Assembly (NCBI RefSeq): GCF_003945595.2
Contig: NW_024104423.1
Span: 682,001 to 746,000, forward strand
Source: Pipra filicauda
Lineage: Eukaryota > Chordata > Aves > Passeriformes > Pipridae
Length of the DNA: 64,000 nucleotides
Reading direction: 5' to 3'
Shown here: piece after piece, positions 13,171-25,718 of the stretch
How positions within the stretch are numbered: the first letter of the stretch is position 1
How the letters are laid out: every line of letters begins with the position of its first letter
Made by a program: the position numbers and the translations under genes
The notes under the pieces: model-generated
The model's database searches: none
Told to the model about the DNA's origin: nothing
The model's input: only the letters and a program-made list of their open reading frames with translations

Positions 13171-16100
13171 CATATAGAGCCTCATATAGACTCATACAAT
13201 TTCAATTGTGTTCTCCTGAACTTTGTCTTGCAGTCCTAACTTCTCAGAAGCTCAGGGTCTAGAAGCAGAAAGAGTACATCCGCTGAAACCCTTCAGTAGT
13301 ATTTCTTTCCCTTCTCTTGAAAGTTCTATGAAAAATCCGTTCAAAATAACAAATAAATCAAAACAACTAGTACAAAAATACATAATACTAGCAAAAAGCA
13401 AGATGTAGTGAAACCTGTGAGTCTTCATTTACCAAACTTTACTTATCTTCAGATCACCAAAAAAGAGGTTTCTAGTTCACATGGACTAAAAAAGATCTGA
13501 GAAACTTGAAAACTTGTAGTTTAACGTTTCATGTCAGATAAAAGTAAAGATGAAAACCTCCTATTCCTTTTCATGCAAATGATAAAACTACATCCTCCAT
13601 GGACCCCAAAAAGAACAGGAAGAAGGAAAGCATTTTGGAAAATCATGCCATCAAATCCATAGAAAAATAGAGGATGATCAAAAACAGAGGACTGACAAGA
13701 AAATAAGATGTACTATTTTTTCATGTTGATTTACATTACCACGTATTCCAATATTGACTCATCAGTCATAGCTAAACATAGTTTATGCAATTGAACTACC
13801 TACTAGCCAAAATACCTTTTAGCTCTTAGGAACAAGAGACTCATCCATAGTCTTTTTCATTTGGCAAGTGAATACTTGATCAGCACCTTAAGTTTCAGTA
13901 TATTTCCAGCTCAGTGGCCAGGCTCTAATTTCCTCTGCCATTTTACCTTCTCTCTCTCCTTTTCAAAATAAGATTTCTGCCTATAAATATCACTGCAATT
14001 CCTTGCTGATCCACTTTTTGAACAACATTCTTATTTCATGCAGGCAAGTTAACACTATTACTGATTCTCATCCAAAAAAGATCTATTTTAATGTAGAATT
14101 TGGAGGACATTGGTGTTGGTTGCTGAACTAAAGTTAAATGCAAGTAACATCAGTAGAAAGGGAAGATGGAAACATTTCTAATTTACAGGATGGGAGAATT
14201 CCAGTCTGCCCCTTCAGCACTTCCAAGGCTGCTCTAGCAGCTGTCAGAGACTGGTGGCAGTGGGAGTGCATTGGCATATGTTACAGAACAGGTACATAAA
14301 GGAGTCAAAACTATTTCTAGGTGAAATGAAGGGTGCAGTATTAAATCAAATGCATCTCACCTCGGGAACTAATATAGATGACAGCTATGTATAGGAAGAA
14401 GACATTTCCTGAGCGGCTGATTAGAATACTCCTCAGAATAAACGAGAATAACAACTAGTCATTATTGTAATTATCCATTCCTGTGCCAGTCACTTTGCCT
14501 TCTCAGTGGACATTAATGTGCTTTAAAGATGGCAAGCACAGCTGAACAAACATCTTATTGCACCTGAAATTACTGAAGCACAAAAAATCAACACAGTGTG
14601 TACATTGATGGTTCTGGGATAACAACATGAAGTCATTACTGAAAGTCAACAAACCAGATGCTGTTATATATAAAAGTCTAAGTCATGCTTTGGAAAGATG
14701 CATAATATATATACAAACTGCTGTTATACATCTAGATAATAAATGTATTGGTCATATAGGTTCAAACATCTGGTCCATATGCAAATATATGAATGTCCAA
14801 CAATTGATTACATATGTCTTATGTCCAGAACAGAAGTATATATATTTGAAGTGTTTCAAGGATTTACAGTTGCACTACTTAATTCATATTCCATATTGCA
14901 TGTGCAAAGTTTATTAACAAATATAGAGATGAAAGTTACCTCTGTGTATAGGGTTCTAGAATTCAGCAACTCAGTGATGTAGGAAAACCCATTTATTGCA
15001 CTACACATTCATTGCACCACTCCATGAGCAGTTTTTGACTGAGTGACCAGATATTTTTACCTCAGACATCTATTGCCCTATGAAAACCTGATCTTGCTTT
15101 AACTTCCCCCAGCAAGTACCAGTCATGAGGTGAATTCTGTCCACAAGCTTTCTGTCACACGTTTTTGTGTTTCGTGTGTGCAAGGATGACATTGAAAATT
15201 ACTGCAATATTAAAAATTTTACAGCCATTTGCATTACAACTGTAAGCATATACTGCACTACCTGTAAAAACTGGCTATTGATAAATGTTAACTTCAATTC
15301 TCAATTACTCTAGTATTTGAACGAAACTGATACAAGCAAAAATGTACCTGCACTGGATGATGCAATATGTGATGATTCCGCAGAATAATTACAGAAGAAT
15401 GAAGAAAAGTAATAGAAATATTTTTATGATAATGAAAAGGTCATAATAAATGTTTCTCAGAAGTCTTTTATCACTTCTCCTTTGACAATGTAACTGCCAA
15501 GCAATTGCATAACATAAGCAGACCAATATAAAACAAACATGTCATGTCAACAAATGACAACCACCCACTAGCAAACACCATGATAGATCAGAAATAATAC
15601 AGGAGTAGGATGAATCCCTATGGCATTCCCAAATTAAAACCACAAAATATTGACTGGGAGCAATTTGGAACAACCACAATGTCTCATTACATTAAAATTT
15701 TAAAATCTGATCATAACTGAGCTGAATAAGTGCAACATATGTTTTGCAGGTGTAGCTATATTCCAGAAATACACTTGAAAAAAGATGTAGTAATTCTTAA
15801 TGGAAGGTTTTGTGGCATTTGCAAAAATGGGAGTAAAACAGCAGACACATTTGAAATCACCCTTCCCCCTTCTCTTATGATAAGATTTTTAATATATTCT
15901 TATTTTCATATAAGAGGACAATTCACTATCTAGTACATCAGGACAGAATACACATTTTAATATTAGACAAAAGACGTGAGTACGATCTCAATGTGACTTC
16001 AGTTTCTAAAATTTCTCAGACTCAACTGGAAATGTTGCCTGTATCTTAATTAACTGAAACACTTTACACATACTTGTGCCAAAGCTGGTACATGCAATTT

Positions 16101-16182
16101 GATCCAAATAGTAATGAAGAGGAAGGGAGAAGGAAGAAAATGTTTTCTACTTAAAACTACTAGATACTATTTGTTGATCCTT
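13171..16182. other. Unique AT-rich non-coding sequence
   Basis: No gene or known repeat recognised. The overlapping frames at 14627-14982 lie in a very AT-rich stretch and look accidental. Confidence 0.55.
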
Positions 16183-16206
16183 AATCATAAGACCAATCAT
16201 AAGACC
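16183..16206. repeat. 12-bp tandem duplication at CR1 5' junction
   Basis: AATCATAAGACC is present twice in direct succession, ending at the point where the CR1 homology begins. The AAGACC part recurs as CAAGACC just after the 3' end of the element near 16633, which could mark the target sequence. Confidence 0.85.
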
Positions 16207-16629
16207 ATAAGTCCTATGGGGAGAGGCTGAGGGAGCTGGGGTTGTTTAGCCTGGAGAAGAGGAGGCTCAGAGGTGACCTCATCACCGTCTATAACTACCT
16301 GAAGGGAAGTTCTAGCCAGGTGGGGGTTGGTCTCTTCTCTCAGGCACTCAGCAATAGGACAAGGGGGCACGGGCTTAAGCTCCGCCAGGGGAAATTTAAA
16401 TTGGATATCAGGAGAAAATTCTTTGCAGAGAGAGTAATCAGGCATTGGAATGGGCTGCCCAGAGAGGTGGTGGATTCACCATCCCCGGAGATTTTTAAAC
16501 GCAGATTGGGCGTGGCACTGAGTGCCATGATCTAGTAAATGGACTGGATTTGGACCAAGGGTTGGACTCGATGATCTCGGAGGTCTTTTCCAACCCAATC
16601 GATTCTATGATTCTATGATTCTATTCTAT
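16195..16629 (+). mobile_element. CR1 LINE 3' fragment with open C-terminal frame, plus strand
   Basis: A 5'-truncated CR1 copy covering the end of ORF2 and the 3' UTR. The open frame 16242-16535 encodes the C-terminal end of the CR1 reverse-transcriptase protein. Its blocks [30 protein letters not shown], and [11 protein letters not shown] occur in the family order, without any stop or frameshift over 97 codons. The 3' end has the GTTGGACTCGATGATCTC block and then ATTCTATG-type repeats to about 16629. Intact frame and retained CpGs suggest it is among the younger copies here. It lacks endonuclease and RT catalytic domains, so it cannot move on its own. Confidence 0.9.
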
Positions 16630-17131
16630 GAAACAAGACCAGTTCTTCTTTTACTCTAAGAACTGAAGTCCTGATTTGGCCTGTGTTAAAAGCCCCATTA
16701 CTCTCTTGGGTCCCAATGGACAGATGGACCCAATATCTCTTTACCTCCACAAGATGTTGGTTGAAGTGTGTGGCAATATTTGACAACTTTACATCCTCTT
16801 GGAACAAGGTGTACATTCGCTTTTATCCATACCAAGCTCCAATGGGCAGTCCTCTGAGATTTTGGACAGAAAAGCACTCTGGGCATCTTTTCACTCTCAA
16901 ACGGAGAGGAAGGTTTCTCTGTTAAGCCTTGTACAGACCATGAAGAACATTTCTAAGAAATATGACAGGTATAAGATGGGGAGGCAGCCCCATCCAGTAA
17001 CAATGGCTATTTCTCACAGGTGTTTAGAGCATAAGGGAAAAAATTTCTGCCATCAGGAAATTAGGAGGACAAAACGGTGCTCAGGCTCACCCCCATGCCC
17101 ACACAACATTTTCACAGTCTGGGAGAAGAAG
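16630..17131. other. GC-richer spacer between two CR1 copies, unidentified
   Basis: This 500-bp interval is less AT-rich than typical sequence here and contains overlapping open frames on both strands (16683-16925 plus, 80 codons; 16799-17146 plus, 115 codons; 16613-16816 minus, 67 codons). None carries a domain I recognise. It may be an older unclassified repeat into or beside which CR1 copies landed, or unique sequence. Confidence 0.35.
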
Positions 17132-17560
17132 AATCACAGAATGTAGGTGAGGTTGGAAGGAACTGCTGGAGATCGTGTAATCTAACCTCCCTGCTCAAGC
17201 AAGGTCATCCCAGACCACATGGCACAGGATTGTATCCACATGGTTCTTGAATGTCTCCAGTGAGGGAGACTCCACAATCTCTCTGGGCAACCTGTTCCAG
17301 TTCACAGTCACCTCCAGTGTAAAGAAGATCTTCCTCATATTCAGGTGGAACTTCCTGTGCATCTTGTCCTATTGCTTGGCACCAGCGAGAAGAGCCTGGT
17401 TCCATTCTCTTGACACCGTCTCTTCAGATCCTTATATACATTGATGAAGTCCCCCTCAGTCCTTTCAAGGTTAAACAGGCCAAACTGTCTCAGCCTTTGC
17501 TCATAAGAAAGAAAGGGAAGGAGGGCAGAAAGAGGCTCTCTGGCTCTCACTGCCTGGACA
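17132..17560 (-). mobile_element. CR1 LINE 3' fragment, minus strand
   Basis: Starts with a short reverse-complemented tail (AATCACAGAATG), then GGTTGGAAGGAACTGCTGGA, the GAGACTCCACAATCTCTCTG block and CTGTTCCAG, all standard antisense CR1 3' sequence. A minus-strand frame at 17341-17550 (69 codons) still reads the protein segment RLRQFGLFNLERTEGDF, matching the [18 protein letters not shown] motif of CR1 ORF2. It lies tail-to-tail with the plus-strand copy at 16195-16629. The 5'-truncated end is approximate. Confidence 0.9.
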
Positions 17561-18920
17561 AATTATGTGACAGTGTCATCAATGTTGTTTTGCAAAAGTA
17601 GTATGTCATGTCATTTCACTTCACAGAGACATGCTCAGTTTAAAATGAAAATACATGTAAGTATTCTCAAGAAGGAAGCAGTTGGTTAAGCTGTTGGTTA
17701 ATATTTGTAATTTTTCTGAAGTTTTTATTTAGTTACTTAAAATAAACTCCTACGCATATCCTGCCCAAGCTGCTCTATCAGCGAGGAGCGAGTATGCCAT
17801 CAGATTTTCTCTGCCAGTCATGAAATTGCTCTGTTAAACCCCCATGCTGGTGTGGAAAGAAGAGTCTGCTCCCCAGCCTCTGAGAATGGGCTCTCTGTTC
17901 ACTCCTCATGGTCAGAAGTCTTTTATGCTGACACTGGTTTTCCTTTTGGAGGTGAAAGCATTCCTGCACCATGTGATAGGCTACTAAGCTTGCCTGGGGT
18001 GCTGCGAGGAGCTGACAGAAAAGCCAAGCTTATCAGTTGATTATGCTTCCTCTTTCCCACTAAATTTTCTGTGAATTCACACATCAAACTCCATCTGAAA
18101 AGCAGAGAACGTGCAAATCTGCGAAATTTCACAGAAAAGAGACTCAAACCCTAAAGATTAGTGTACAGAAAGCTACAAAATGCATTTTTAAGTATAAAAT
18201 TACTTACAACCCTATGTCAAGTCCTCCCATTAGTGATCCAGTGAACAGTTATTACAGCAGTTTCATTTAATCCAAATTATGTAATTCCATAAATTTGCAG
18301 TTTAGACATTTTAAGTGCAGAAGCTGGAGACATTTTATGCGTGGGTGTGCCTTTTGACACAGATGCTTCTGCTTCATTTCTGCAAAATAGCTTGCTGCAG
18401 CTTGTACTGTTTTTCATAATTTTCTGTCTTCCAACGACTGTTTTTAGCCCATCAACCATATTTCAAGACGTCCATTGCATCTTCTGCTTGGATCAACAAC
18501 AATTTACATCTCTTCTTTCTTCTTTTATTAGGCACTACCAACTGCAAAATGGAGTATTCAGAAGCATCTTTTATACATTTAGCTATATATGCTGATTGCA
18601 GTATGGCCAACCCATTTAACAAGTACTGTATTTAGCACAACACATTGCTAAACTAATAGAATTTCATTGTTTTGTACTAAACTTTGATGTTAAATGCTGT
18701 TTTTCCAAATATATGCCATGAATGTACATCTTCAAATAATTAAAATAATTTTTAGGGGTTTGTAACAAAGTAACAGAAATTCTGCAAATGCCGTTTTTTG
18801 CAATGTTCTCATTATGTTATTTTATGCTATCATTTCTATTTCTGGTGAGCAATAGAGTATCTTTGTCTTTTGTTCCGTCATCAAATGTTTGCTGGTGAAG
18901 AAATCAGGTAGTACTTCTCA
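17561..18920. other. Unique non-coding sequence
   Basis: No gene or repeat recognised. Short frames on both strands at 17778-18595 (60-84 codons) lack domains. Confidence 0.5.
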
Positions 18921-18953
18921 TTTATGACACAGTACTTCATACTGTGTCATAAA
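18921..18953. repeat. Perfect 14-bp inverted repeat (hairpin)
   Basis: TTTATGACACAGTA (18921-18934), a 5-nt loop and the exact reverse complement (18940-18953). Confidence 0.93.
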
Positions 18954-19043
18954 ATTAAGATGTGTGCAATAACCTGTGTGAAAACTTAGTTCCTTACTTT
19001 AATTTTTCTTATAAATATAACAAACAATTGCAAGAAAGAAATG

Positions 19044-19071
19044 TACATATACATTTCAATATGTATATGTA
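19044..19071. repeat. Perfect 11-bp inverted repeat (hairpin)
   Basis: TACATATACAT (19044-19054), a 6-nt loop and the exact reverse complement (19061-19071). Alternating purine-pyrimidine arms make this more likely by chance than the GC-containing hairpins in the window. Confidence 0.85.
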
Positions 19072-22000
19072 AACAACATATGGAACAAAGAAACTATTGC
19101 AAAACAGTATCTGTGCAGCCTTTAATTCCCCAAAGGATTTATTTCTGAGGAAAAACTGTAGCTCGGCTACAGGGATTTTTTTCTTACAATGGAATCAGAG
19201 GGGGATCATCTCCAAGTTAGACAGATCTTTTAATCCAAATTGGATGACCGATCTCGATCCTTGCATCTCACCCCCACCCCCCCCCACTTAGGTACATATA
19301 CACAAGAAGGTCTTTTAATCCCTTTCTATAACATTTTTTATTCTGTTCTCCATTCTGTTACACCATGTTACAACACTTTCAGACACCTTTTTTTTTTTTT
19401 TTTCAAAGAACTGCTTTGAATATCTATGCTTTCTGGATTGTCCACCTCAAAAAGTATCTTGAAAACATCAGGTTCTTTTCTTTGCTCACTGGAACCAAAT
19501 GAACAGTAATATCTGAATAGCTCATGCTTAATATGCAGCAGAATTACTGCCTTGTTGGCAGACTCTCCTACAATGGGAATGGCCAGCACAGACCACTTGA
19601 GTATTTATAAAATCCTACTCTAAAGAATTTCTTCTAGGCAGAATGAAGGTGGCAAGTACTGTAAGCACGAAATGTAACCAGGACATTTAAATATACAGTG
19701 GAATGGAGTGAAAATCAATCACCTTAAGTGTGGAAAAGTTCATTTGAGAACACAAATGTGGAAAGACTGCTGCAGAAAATTAAGCTGGTAGCTCACAAAA
19801 GCCTGAAATGGTTATAGTTGGAAAAGCAAGTAGGGAAACTTTTCTACAGGGGCATCATGGTGCATTCTAAAGCATGCTACTACATCAGGTAGGTACATAG
19901 AAACCTACAGTAGTACAAGAGTGCTGAGAGCTGCAAAAGTGGCTTAATACTACTACTACTAATTAAAGATCAAGTTCATCAGATGTCTCACCCAGCAAAA
20001 GTAACTGGAGGCAAGCTTCTAAGCACCAAGATGCTGAAATCTTGGCTGTACAATAAGCACATTTCAGTTTGCTTGAATTGTGTTTGTCTCAACTTTTACA
20101 TAAATGTTTGGATTAATTATCAGCTAATGTAATGAAATTTGGCAACAACTATGTGATTTTATTTTATTAATGTGGTGTACCAGTAGATAATCTTAAAAAG
20201 TTAGTAGTCCAAATTTCAAACAGAAACTAAAATTGATTCTAAATTGTAAAACTCCTCTAGTTCTTCACAGTAAGTCAAAACCAATCTTAAATCAACTCAC
20301 TCTAAATGTTAACAGCTGCCAAAAAAAGCATCTTCAGAATTTGTGTTGCTCACTTCCTAACTCTGCCTAAATACAGTAGTTATTTAAAAGGATAAGATTA
20401 GTTGTGTATATTCTATGAGAGTTGTAAAAAAATGTACAATTTCTCTCCTGGTTTCAAAATTTAGATGCATAAAACATACCAGAGATCCAGTTTGTTCATC
20501 AGAATATGACTTCGGATCAATAAATGGTTGTCATCTGTTTAAGCCAGAAAAAACCAATCTGGCAGTACTTAATAGGGACTACTTATTGCAAATGATACTA
20601 GACTTTCTCAGAAAACTTACTGATATCTTTTGTGTAGTAAACTATATATGATTTTTAGTTTACAAGTTTTGCAATTTCCTTCTCTTAAATGAACCTACTT
20701 ATTTTGCTCATTGTTTTAGTACTACTAGTGGTCATGAAATGACAGTTCAATAAAAAACTTTATAATTTTAGTATCATAAATCTCCCAAGACCTAGTTTTG
20801 ATGTTATAAAATTCTGTTATTTCCTTAAAAATGTTTTGTAGCTTCTAATCAAAAAGCATAGCATTTTGCTTATCAGAAATGTGACATCAGTTAATAAGAT
20901 TTATTCAGCTCAGATTCAGAGCTCTGTTTTAAGCCAGTAAAATAACCAAGATATTGTACTATCTTATTTGGTTAAATTTAAAACCACGAGGTAATGAGGG
21001 AGAATTCTAATCTATCATTTTTATATTCTGTATCATTATGCTGGGCAGTATGAGACTCTAAAACAATAACTGACTACAGATATTATTATCTAAGATCATA
21101 TTTTGTAAAAGTAAAATGGAACATTGTTTTGATTTGCTACAAAGTTCATCCTTTGCATCCAGGTATTTGTGAAACCAGTGTCTGTAAGCTGGTGAAAAAA
21201 ATAGTGTATTCTGAGACTACGTTTTGACCTGTGGTTTGTATCAACTACTACTATAAATGCATTTATAATTTCCAGGGCAGAAGTCTACTTACCAGCTTAC
21301 AATCAAGAAAATTTCTATTAAAAATGTATGGGAAGAAGAGGAAACATAGCTTCCTGCATGAAATCTACTTTGGCTTCAGTCACTTGATATTTGTTTGTTC
21401 TCTGCACGCTGTACAAAATTACTGAAACACACAGAAATGACACTTTGCCCTTGGGTGCAATGGAATGACAGATTAAATGAGTAAATGGAAGACTTGGAGC
21501 TTCCTCTAAAGGGAAAAAATAAGCTACTTAATACTTTCAAAGCCTTTTCAAGTATCAGCTTTATTTTGCAAATCAAGAGAGTAATTATTTAGTGAATCAA
21601 CTTGTGTCTCTTAAAAAGGCAGGGAGCATGAGGGAAAAGGCTGGGACATGGAACTTGTTTAGTTCACCCACAACTGTGATCCCCTTCATAAACACCTGAT
21701 TTTAACTTAAAGCTACATAAGTCTTTTGCTTGTGTGAGGAAACACAAATTGTGTCATCAGGTGATACACCAGAATGCTTCTTTCTGTTGCCTCACTGATG
21801 GAACAACTAACCGTGCTTCACCTCTAGACACTAAATATATATTATATTTTGACCCTTCACTATAACTTTAGGGACTCTTATAAAGCACAGTAAAATAAGA
21901 GTCAACATTTCATTTAAGTCAGACTGCAGCCTCATACCAATTGAAATTGCTGTAAGAATTAAAGACAAATTGCAAATAGCTTAGTACTAATACAGGGTTT

Positions 22001-22904
22001 TGTTGTATTCAAATACCTACCTAATATTCACTAACAATGGCATAGAGCAGAGACTCAAACTCTTATCTCTGAATTAAAGAACCTCCTCTGAGCCATTTTA
22101 GTATTTCACAAGGGATGCCTTGCAACATCTGAGTTCAATTATGTAATGCTTTTTCTGTTTACCCTTAGGTTACATTTTATAGATATTTGTTGCTAAAAGT
22201 TTTGTTCTCTTTTCAATTTACAAATTATATGCTCTTCATCAAAACAAATAACAAAGTTAAACCCTTACCTCTGAGACTTAAGTGGTAAATTTGAACTTAG
22301 CATGAATCAGAAATATTAATTTATTGAGCTTATTGATGAAATGAGCAAATTAAAGAAACAGGTAAGCATCCCTTGGATTGTAGTCTTCTGGTCTCATTTT
22401 AAGCAGTTATTTTGAAAGGAAAGGAAATGACAATGTCAAGGTCAACAAGATTCATGCAAGAAATCAATGTTTTCTGAAATAAAATATACAGATGCCTTTT
22501 GTATAGCACAAGAGAATTCTGTCAGCATTTAGACAGAACCATTTTAGTTGACAGAAAACTTTCAGGGAATAGAAAGCACAGGTGTTGTAGTACTGTGAGC
22601 TGAATATGAAAAAAGCAAAAACTAAAGACAGAGGAGAATAGCAGAAAGAAATCCTGAGACACTTCTTCACACAACTGATGTCCTACACTTAAAGAAAACC
22701 ACAACTTCAGTAGAAATATTATGTGAAGCAACATGTCTTCCCAGATAAAAGCAAGAAGGAACTGTGAAGATACTTGAGGGTATAAGTTAGCAAATACTTC
22801 TAATTCGCCTGCATTGAAAAATGATGACACATGTTAAGGACAACTCGTAGCTAATCACAGACTTTGTTGAACCAGACAGCTTTGACCTCCCATGTGAAAA
22901 ACAG
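19072..22904. other. Unique AT-rich non-coding sequence with homopolymer runs
   Basis: Contains a C-rich run at 19269-19287 and a T-run at about 19388-19403. No gene or transposon recognised. Open frames on both strands stay near or below 102 codons and overlap each other without pattern. Confidence 0.5.
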
Positions 22905-23080
22905 CTGAGAGAGTTGTGGTTATTCAGTAGGGCCTGTAGTGACAGGACAAGAGGTAACAGTTTTAAAGTGAAAGACAGTAGTTTTTTTTTTTTTATGATG
23001 AGGGTGGTAAGACTATGGAATAGGTTTCTCATAGGAGTTGTGGATGCCCTATTGTGGATGTGGTGTGATTTGTGGATGTC
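22905..23080 (+). mobile_element. Damaged CR1 LINE fragment, plus strand
   Basis: CR1-type blocks appear in order: CTGAGAGAGTTGTGG, GACAGGACAAGAGGTAAC, AGGGTGGTAAGACTATGGAA and GGAGTTGTGGATGCCC. A segment expected after the first block is missing, and another has been replaced by a T13 run (22982-22994). The 3' side ends in a small triplication of TTGTGGATG (23038, 23052, 23070) and lacks the usual terminal repeat. Strongly rearranged and non-functional. Confidence 0.75.
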
Positions 23081-25616
23081 CCGTGATTATGGAGCAGTAT
23101 CTCTAATTGCATGCTTTGCCCTAGTCCTGTATTTTTCCCATGGTAGCTGCTATTACTCATGACTGAAGAAAAGATATGGCATAGGCAGCTAAATGGACTC
23201 TTAACCTGATAAGATACTGCTGTCATTATATTCTTAGCAATGTCAAGCCCCTTGTTCTATCAGGCTGAACTGTTCACTGTCATTAAAGACTTAGCAAGCA
23301 CAACCCACTATTTTTCCTGTATTGTCACAGGGAAGTCAACTTTCTATTGCAATAAAAGAACTGTGCCTGTGTGATGAAGTAGGCAGAAATTCCTGTAACT
23401 TCTGTATTAAAAACACCTTATATTATGAAACGACACCTTCAAAATTCACCAGCAACAAAAAAACAAAGGTCAGGCAGCAGAAAATCAGTGGAGAAGTGTG
23501 ACCGTACAAGTGTCCTCATACAGAGATTAAAATAATAAACCCATGGTTCACAGGACAGAATGAGAAGGCAGCAATAGCATTTCAGGAAAGGAAATTGCCC
23601 TCTGTTTTTTCTGCATTCAGAAAAATATGCTTTCTGTGTCCCCTTTGTTAATAAACAGAAGATCATTAAAGAGATAGTTGACTCTCATGATCCATTTCAC
23701 CTCCAAGCAGAAGCAGCTTGGCAAGAGTCCAAATACTGCCCTGAGTAATTTTGCCATCAGGCAGCAGAACTTTCCAGAATACAAACAATGATTCAGATAC
23801 AGTGTTCCAAAGAAGGCAGGCATTAAAAAAAAAAATAAAAAAAAATCACACAGTGATGCAAACAAATAAAAATAATTAATAATCACAATATTTTTAATTT
23901 ACTGGTTTTCTCTCTCATTTTAGATCTGCAGTTTTCAGTGGTGCTCAGTGCTTTAGATCTTTATCAGGAGAGTACAGTCCTTCATATAGGAAACAGCCTG
24001 TTGACAAGAACCTATTTTTTCTTAGCGTTATTTCCTAGACCTTCTTGGAGTTGTCTACTGATATTGAGCATCCAAGGAACATAAATTTAAAGGGCCTGGG
24101 AAAACAGAAGACTGGTTGATTGACTTCCATCAGGCAGCAAACTATCAGGGACCAAAAACCAGCTAAGACTACACAATGTATCTCAATCTATTTTGCTAAG
24201 ATTTGATTCTGTCACTTTTCAGATTTGTTGTTCAACTGCTGATAGAAAAGCCCACAGGCAAAGCAGAACACACAATTCTGCCAGTCTTGTTTCATCATAA
24301 TTGTCTAATCAAATCTTTGTTTATCTATCATCAATATTTTTCATCGTGTAATGAAGACACTGCTAAAATAGTACACCCAGAAGCTTCCTCATACTACCTC
24401 CTACAAAAAAACTCAACAAACCACCAAGATTATTAGTTTGAACTCTGTGTGTGTCATACAGAAAACTACAGCACAGTGAAGACAAGATTTCTTGTTCTTT
24501 TCATAAGATTGACTAACTAGTCTATAAAATACTTATTTTTAGAAAAGAATTCCTAGCAAAGATTTCAAGTATCAAAATATGGATTTTTTTTTCTCTGATA
24601 TGCAAAACATATCCTGCATATAGATACAACTTGGGCAGATAAGAATATCCTTAGAAACAATAAAGTCATGCACTGCCAACCATAACAGAAGTATATAACA
24701 CTCCTGAGTATATATATTGTTACAAGCTTTCTGGAAGAGACTTGCAGATTCAGAACTGTTACCTGGGTAAAAAATTATGAATGTTTCTCACCTCCAAGCA
24801 CCTGACCTTAATTGGGACACTAAACTCTGGATTTCAAAATGGTAAAAAATAAACACTGTGTGAGGATTATGATGCACTATTTGAAGAGAATAAAAACTAT
24901 ATTATGTACTGCAGAAAAAAAAGAAGAATGCAAGACAATGGCTTGTCTTTGACAAACTTTGTAGTTTGTTCTGCTATGAGCTTGCTACAAACACATAACT
25001 GCATAGATATATCTGTTCAGCACATACATAAGCATATCAACATAAAGTATTTTTTATATATTTCTTAGATGTGGTAACATAAAGAGATAAAAAGGGAAAA
25101 AACAAGTGCTAGCGTAAAGAGTAAAGAAATGCAAGATATGTATCGAAGTGGTGGTAAGGGGCATATGTTCAAGGAACAGTGACTGAAAATACAGACTGAT
25201 CCTCCCAAAATTGGTAACTTAAATATCAGAACAGAGACGAGAAGATGTGAAAGAGTTTCAGAATAGGGGAGGGATGAGGTTCAGGACATCATGAGATCAT
25301 ACTCTCAGGTTACCAGTATTTTTCTAAACTAAATGAAATTTGTCTACAGGTTCATGTTCATAGGACTTGATGGAAAGAAATCCAGTTCAGTTTCATAATG
25401 ACAACCAGTGGAAATAAAAAGAGATGAGTTTTTTATTAAAACTTACAGGTACAGTCATGGCCTCTGTCACACCACCTGCACTGCTGATTAGTAGGAACAT
25501 ACTCCAGCCCAAAGAAAAAAATACCTCAAGAAATGTTTACACTACAGTATGGGACAGAAAAATCTTGCAAAGATCCTTCAGACAAAGAATGTTGCCACTA
25601 ATTCGGCAGGTGTTTT
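23081..25616. other. Unique AT-rich non-coding sequence
   Basis: No gene or known repeat recognised. An A-rich run lies at about 23825-23847. Frames at 23439-23886 (minus) and 24203-24436 (plus) have no domain. Confidence 0.5.
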
Positions 25617-25718
25617 GAGCAGCCTGGTATAGTTGAAGATGTCCCTGCCCATGGCAGGGGGGTTAGAACAACATGATCTTCAAGGTCCCTTCCAAACCAA
25701 AACATTTTTATGATTCTA
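25617..25718 (+). mobile_element. CR1 LINE 3' terminal fragment, plus strand
   Basis: Only the last 100 bp of a CR1 copy. It has AGCCTGGTATAG, GTCCCTGCCCATGGCAGG, GATCTTCAAGGTCCCTTCC and a single eroded TGATTCTA unit at the end. This is the characteristic CR1 3' UTR order. The very short length reflects extreme 5' truncation. Confidence 0.85.
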
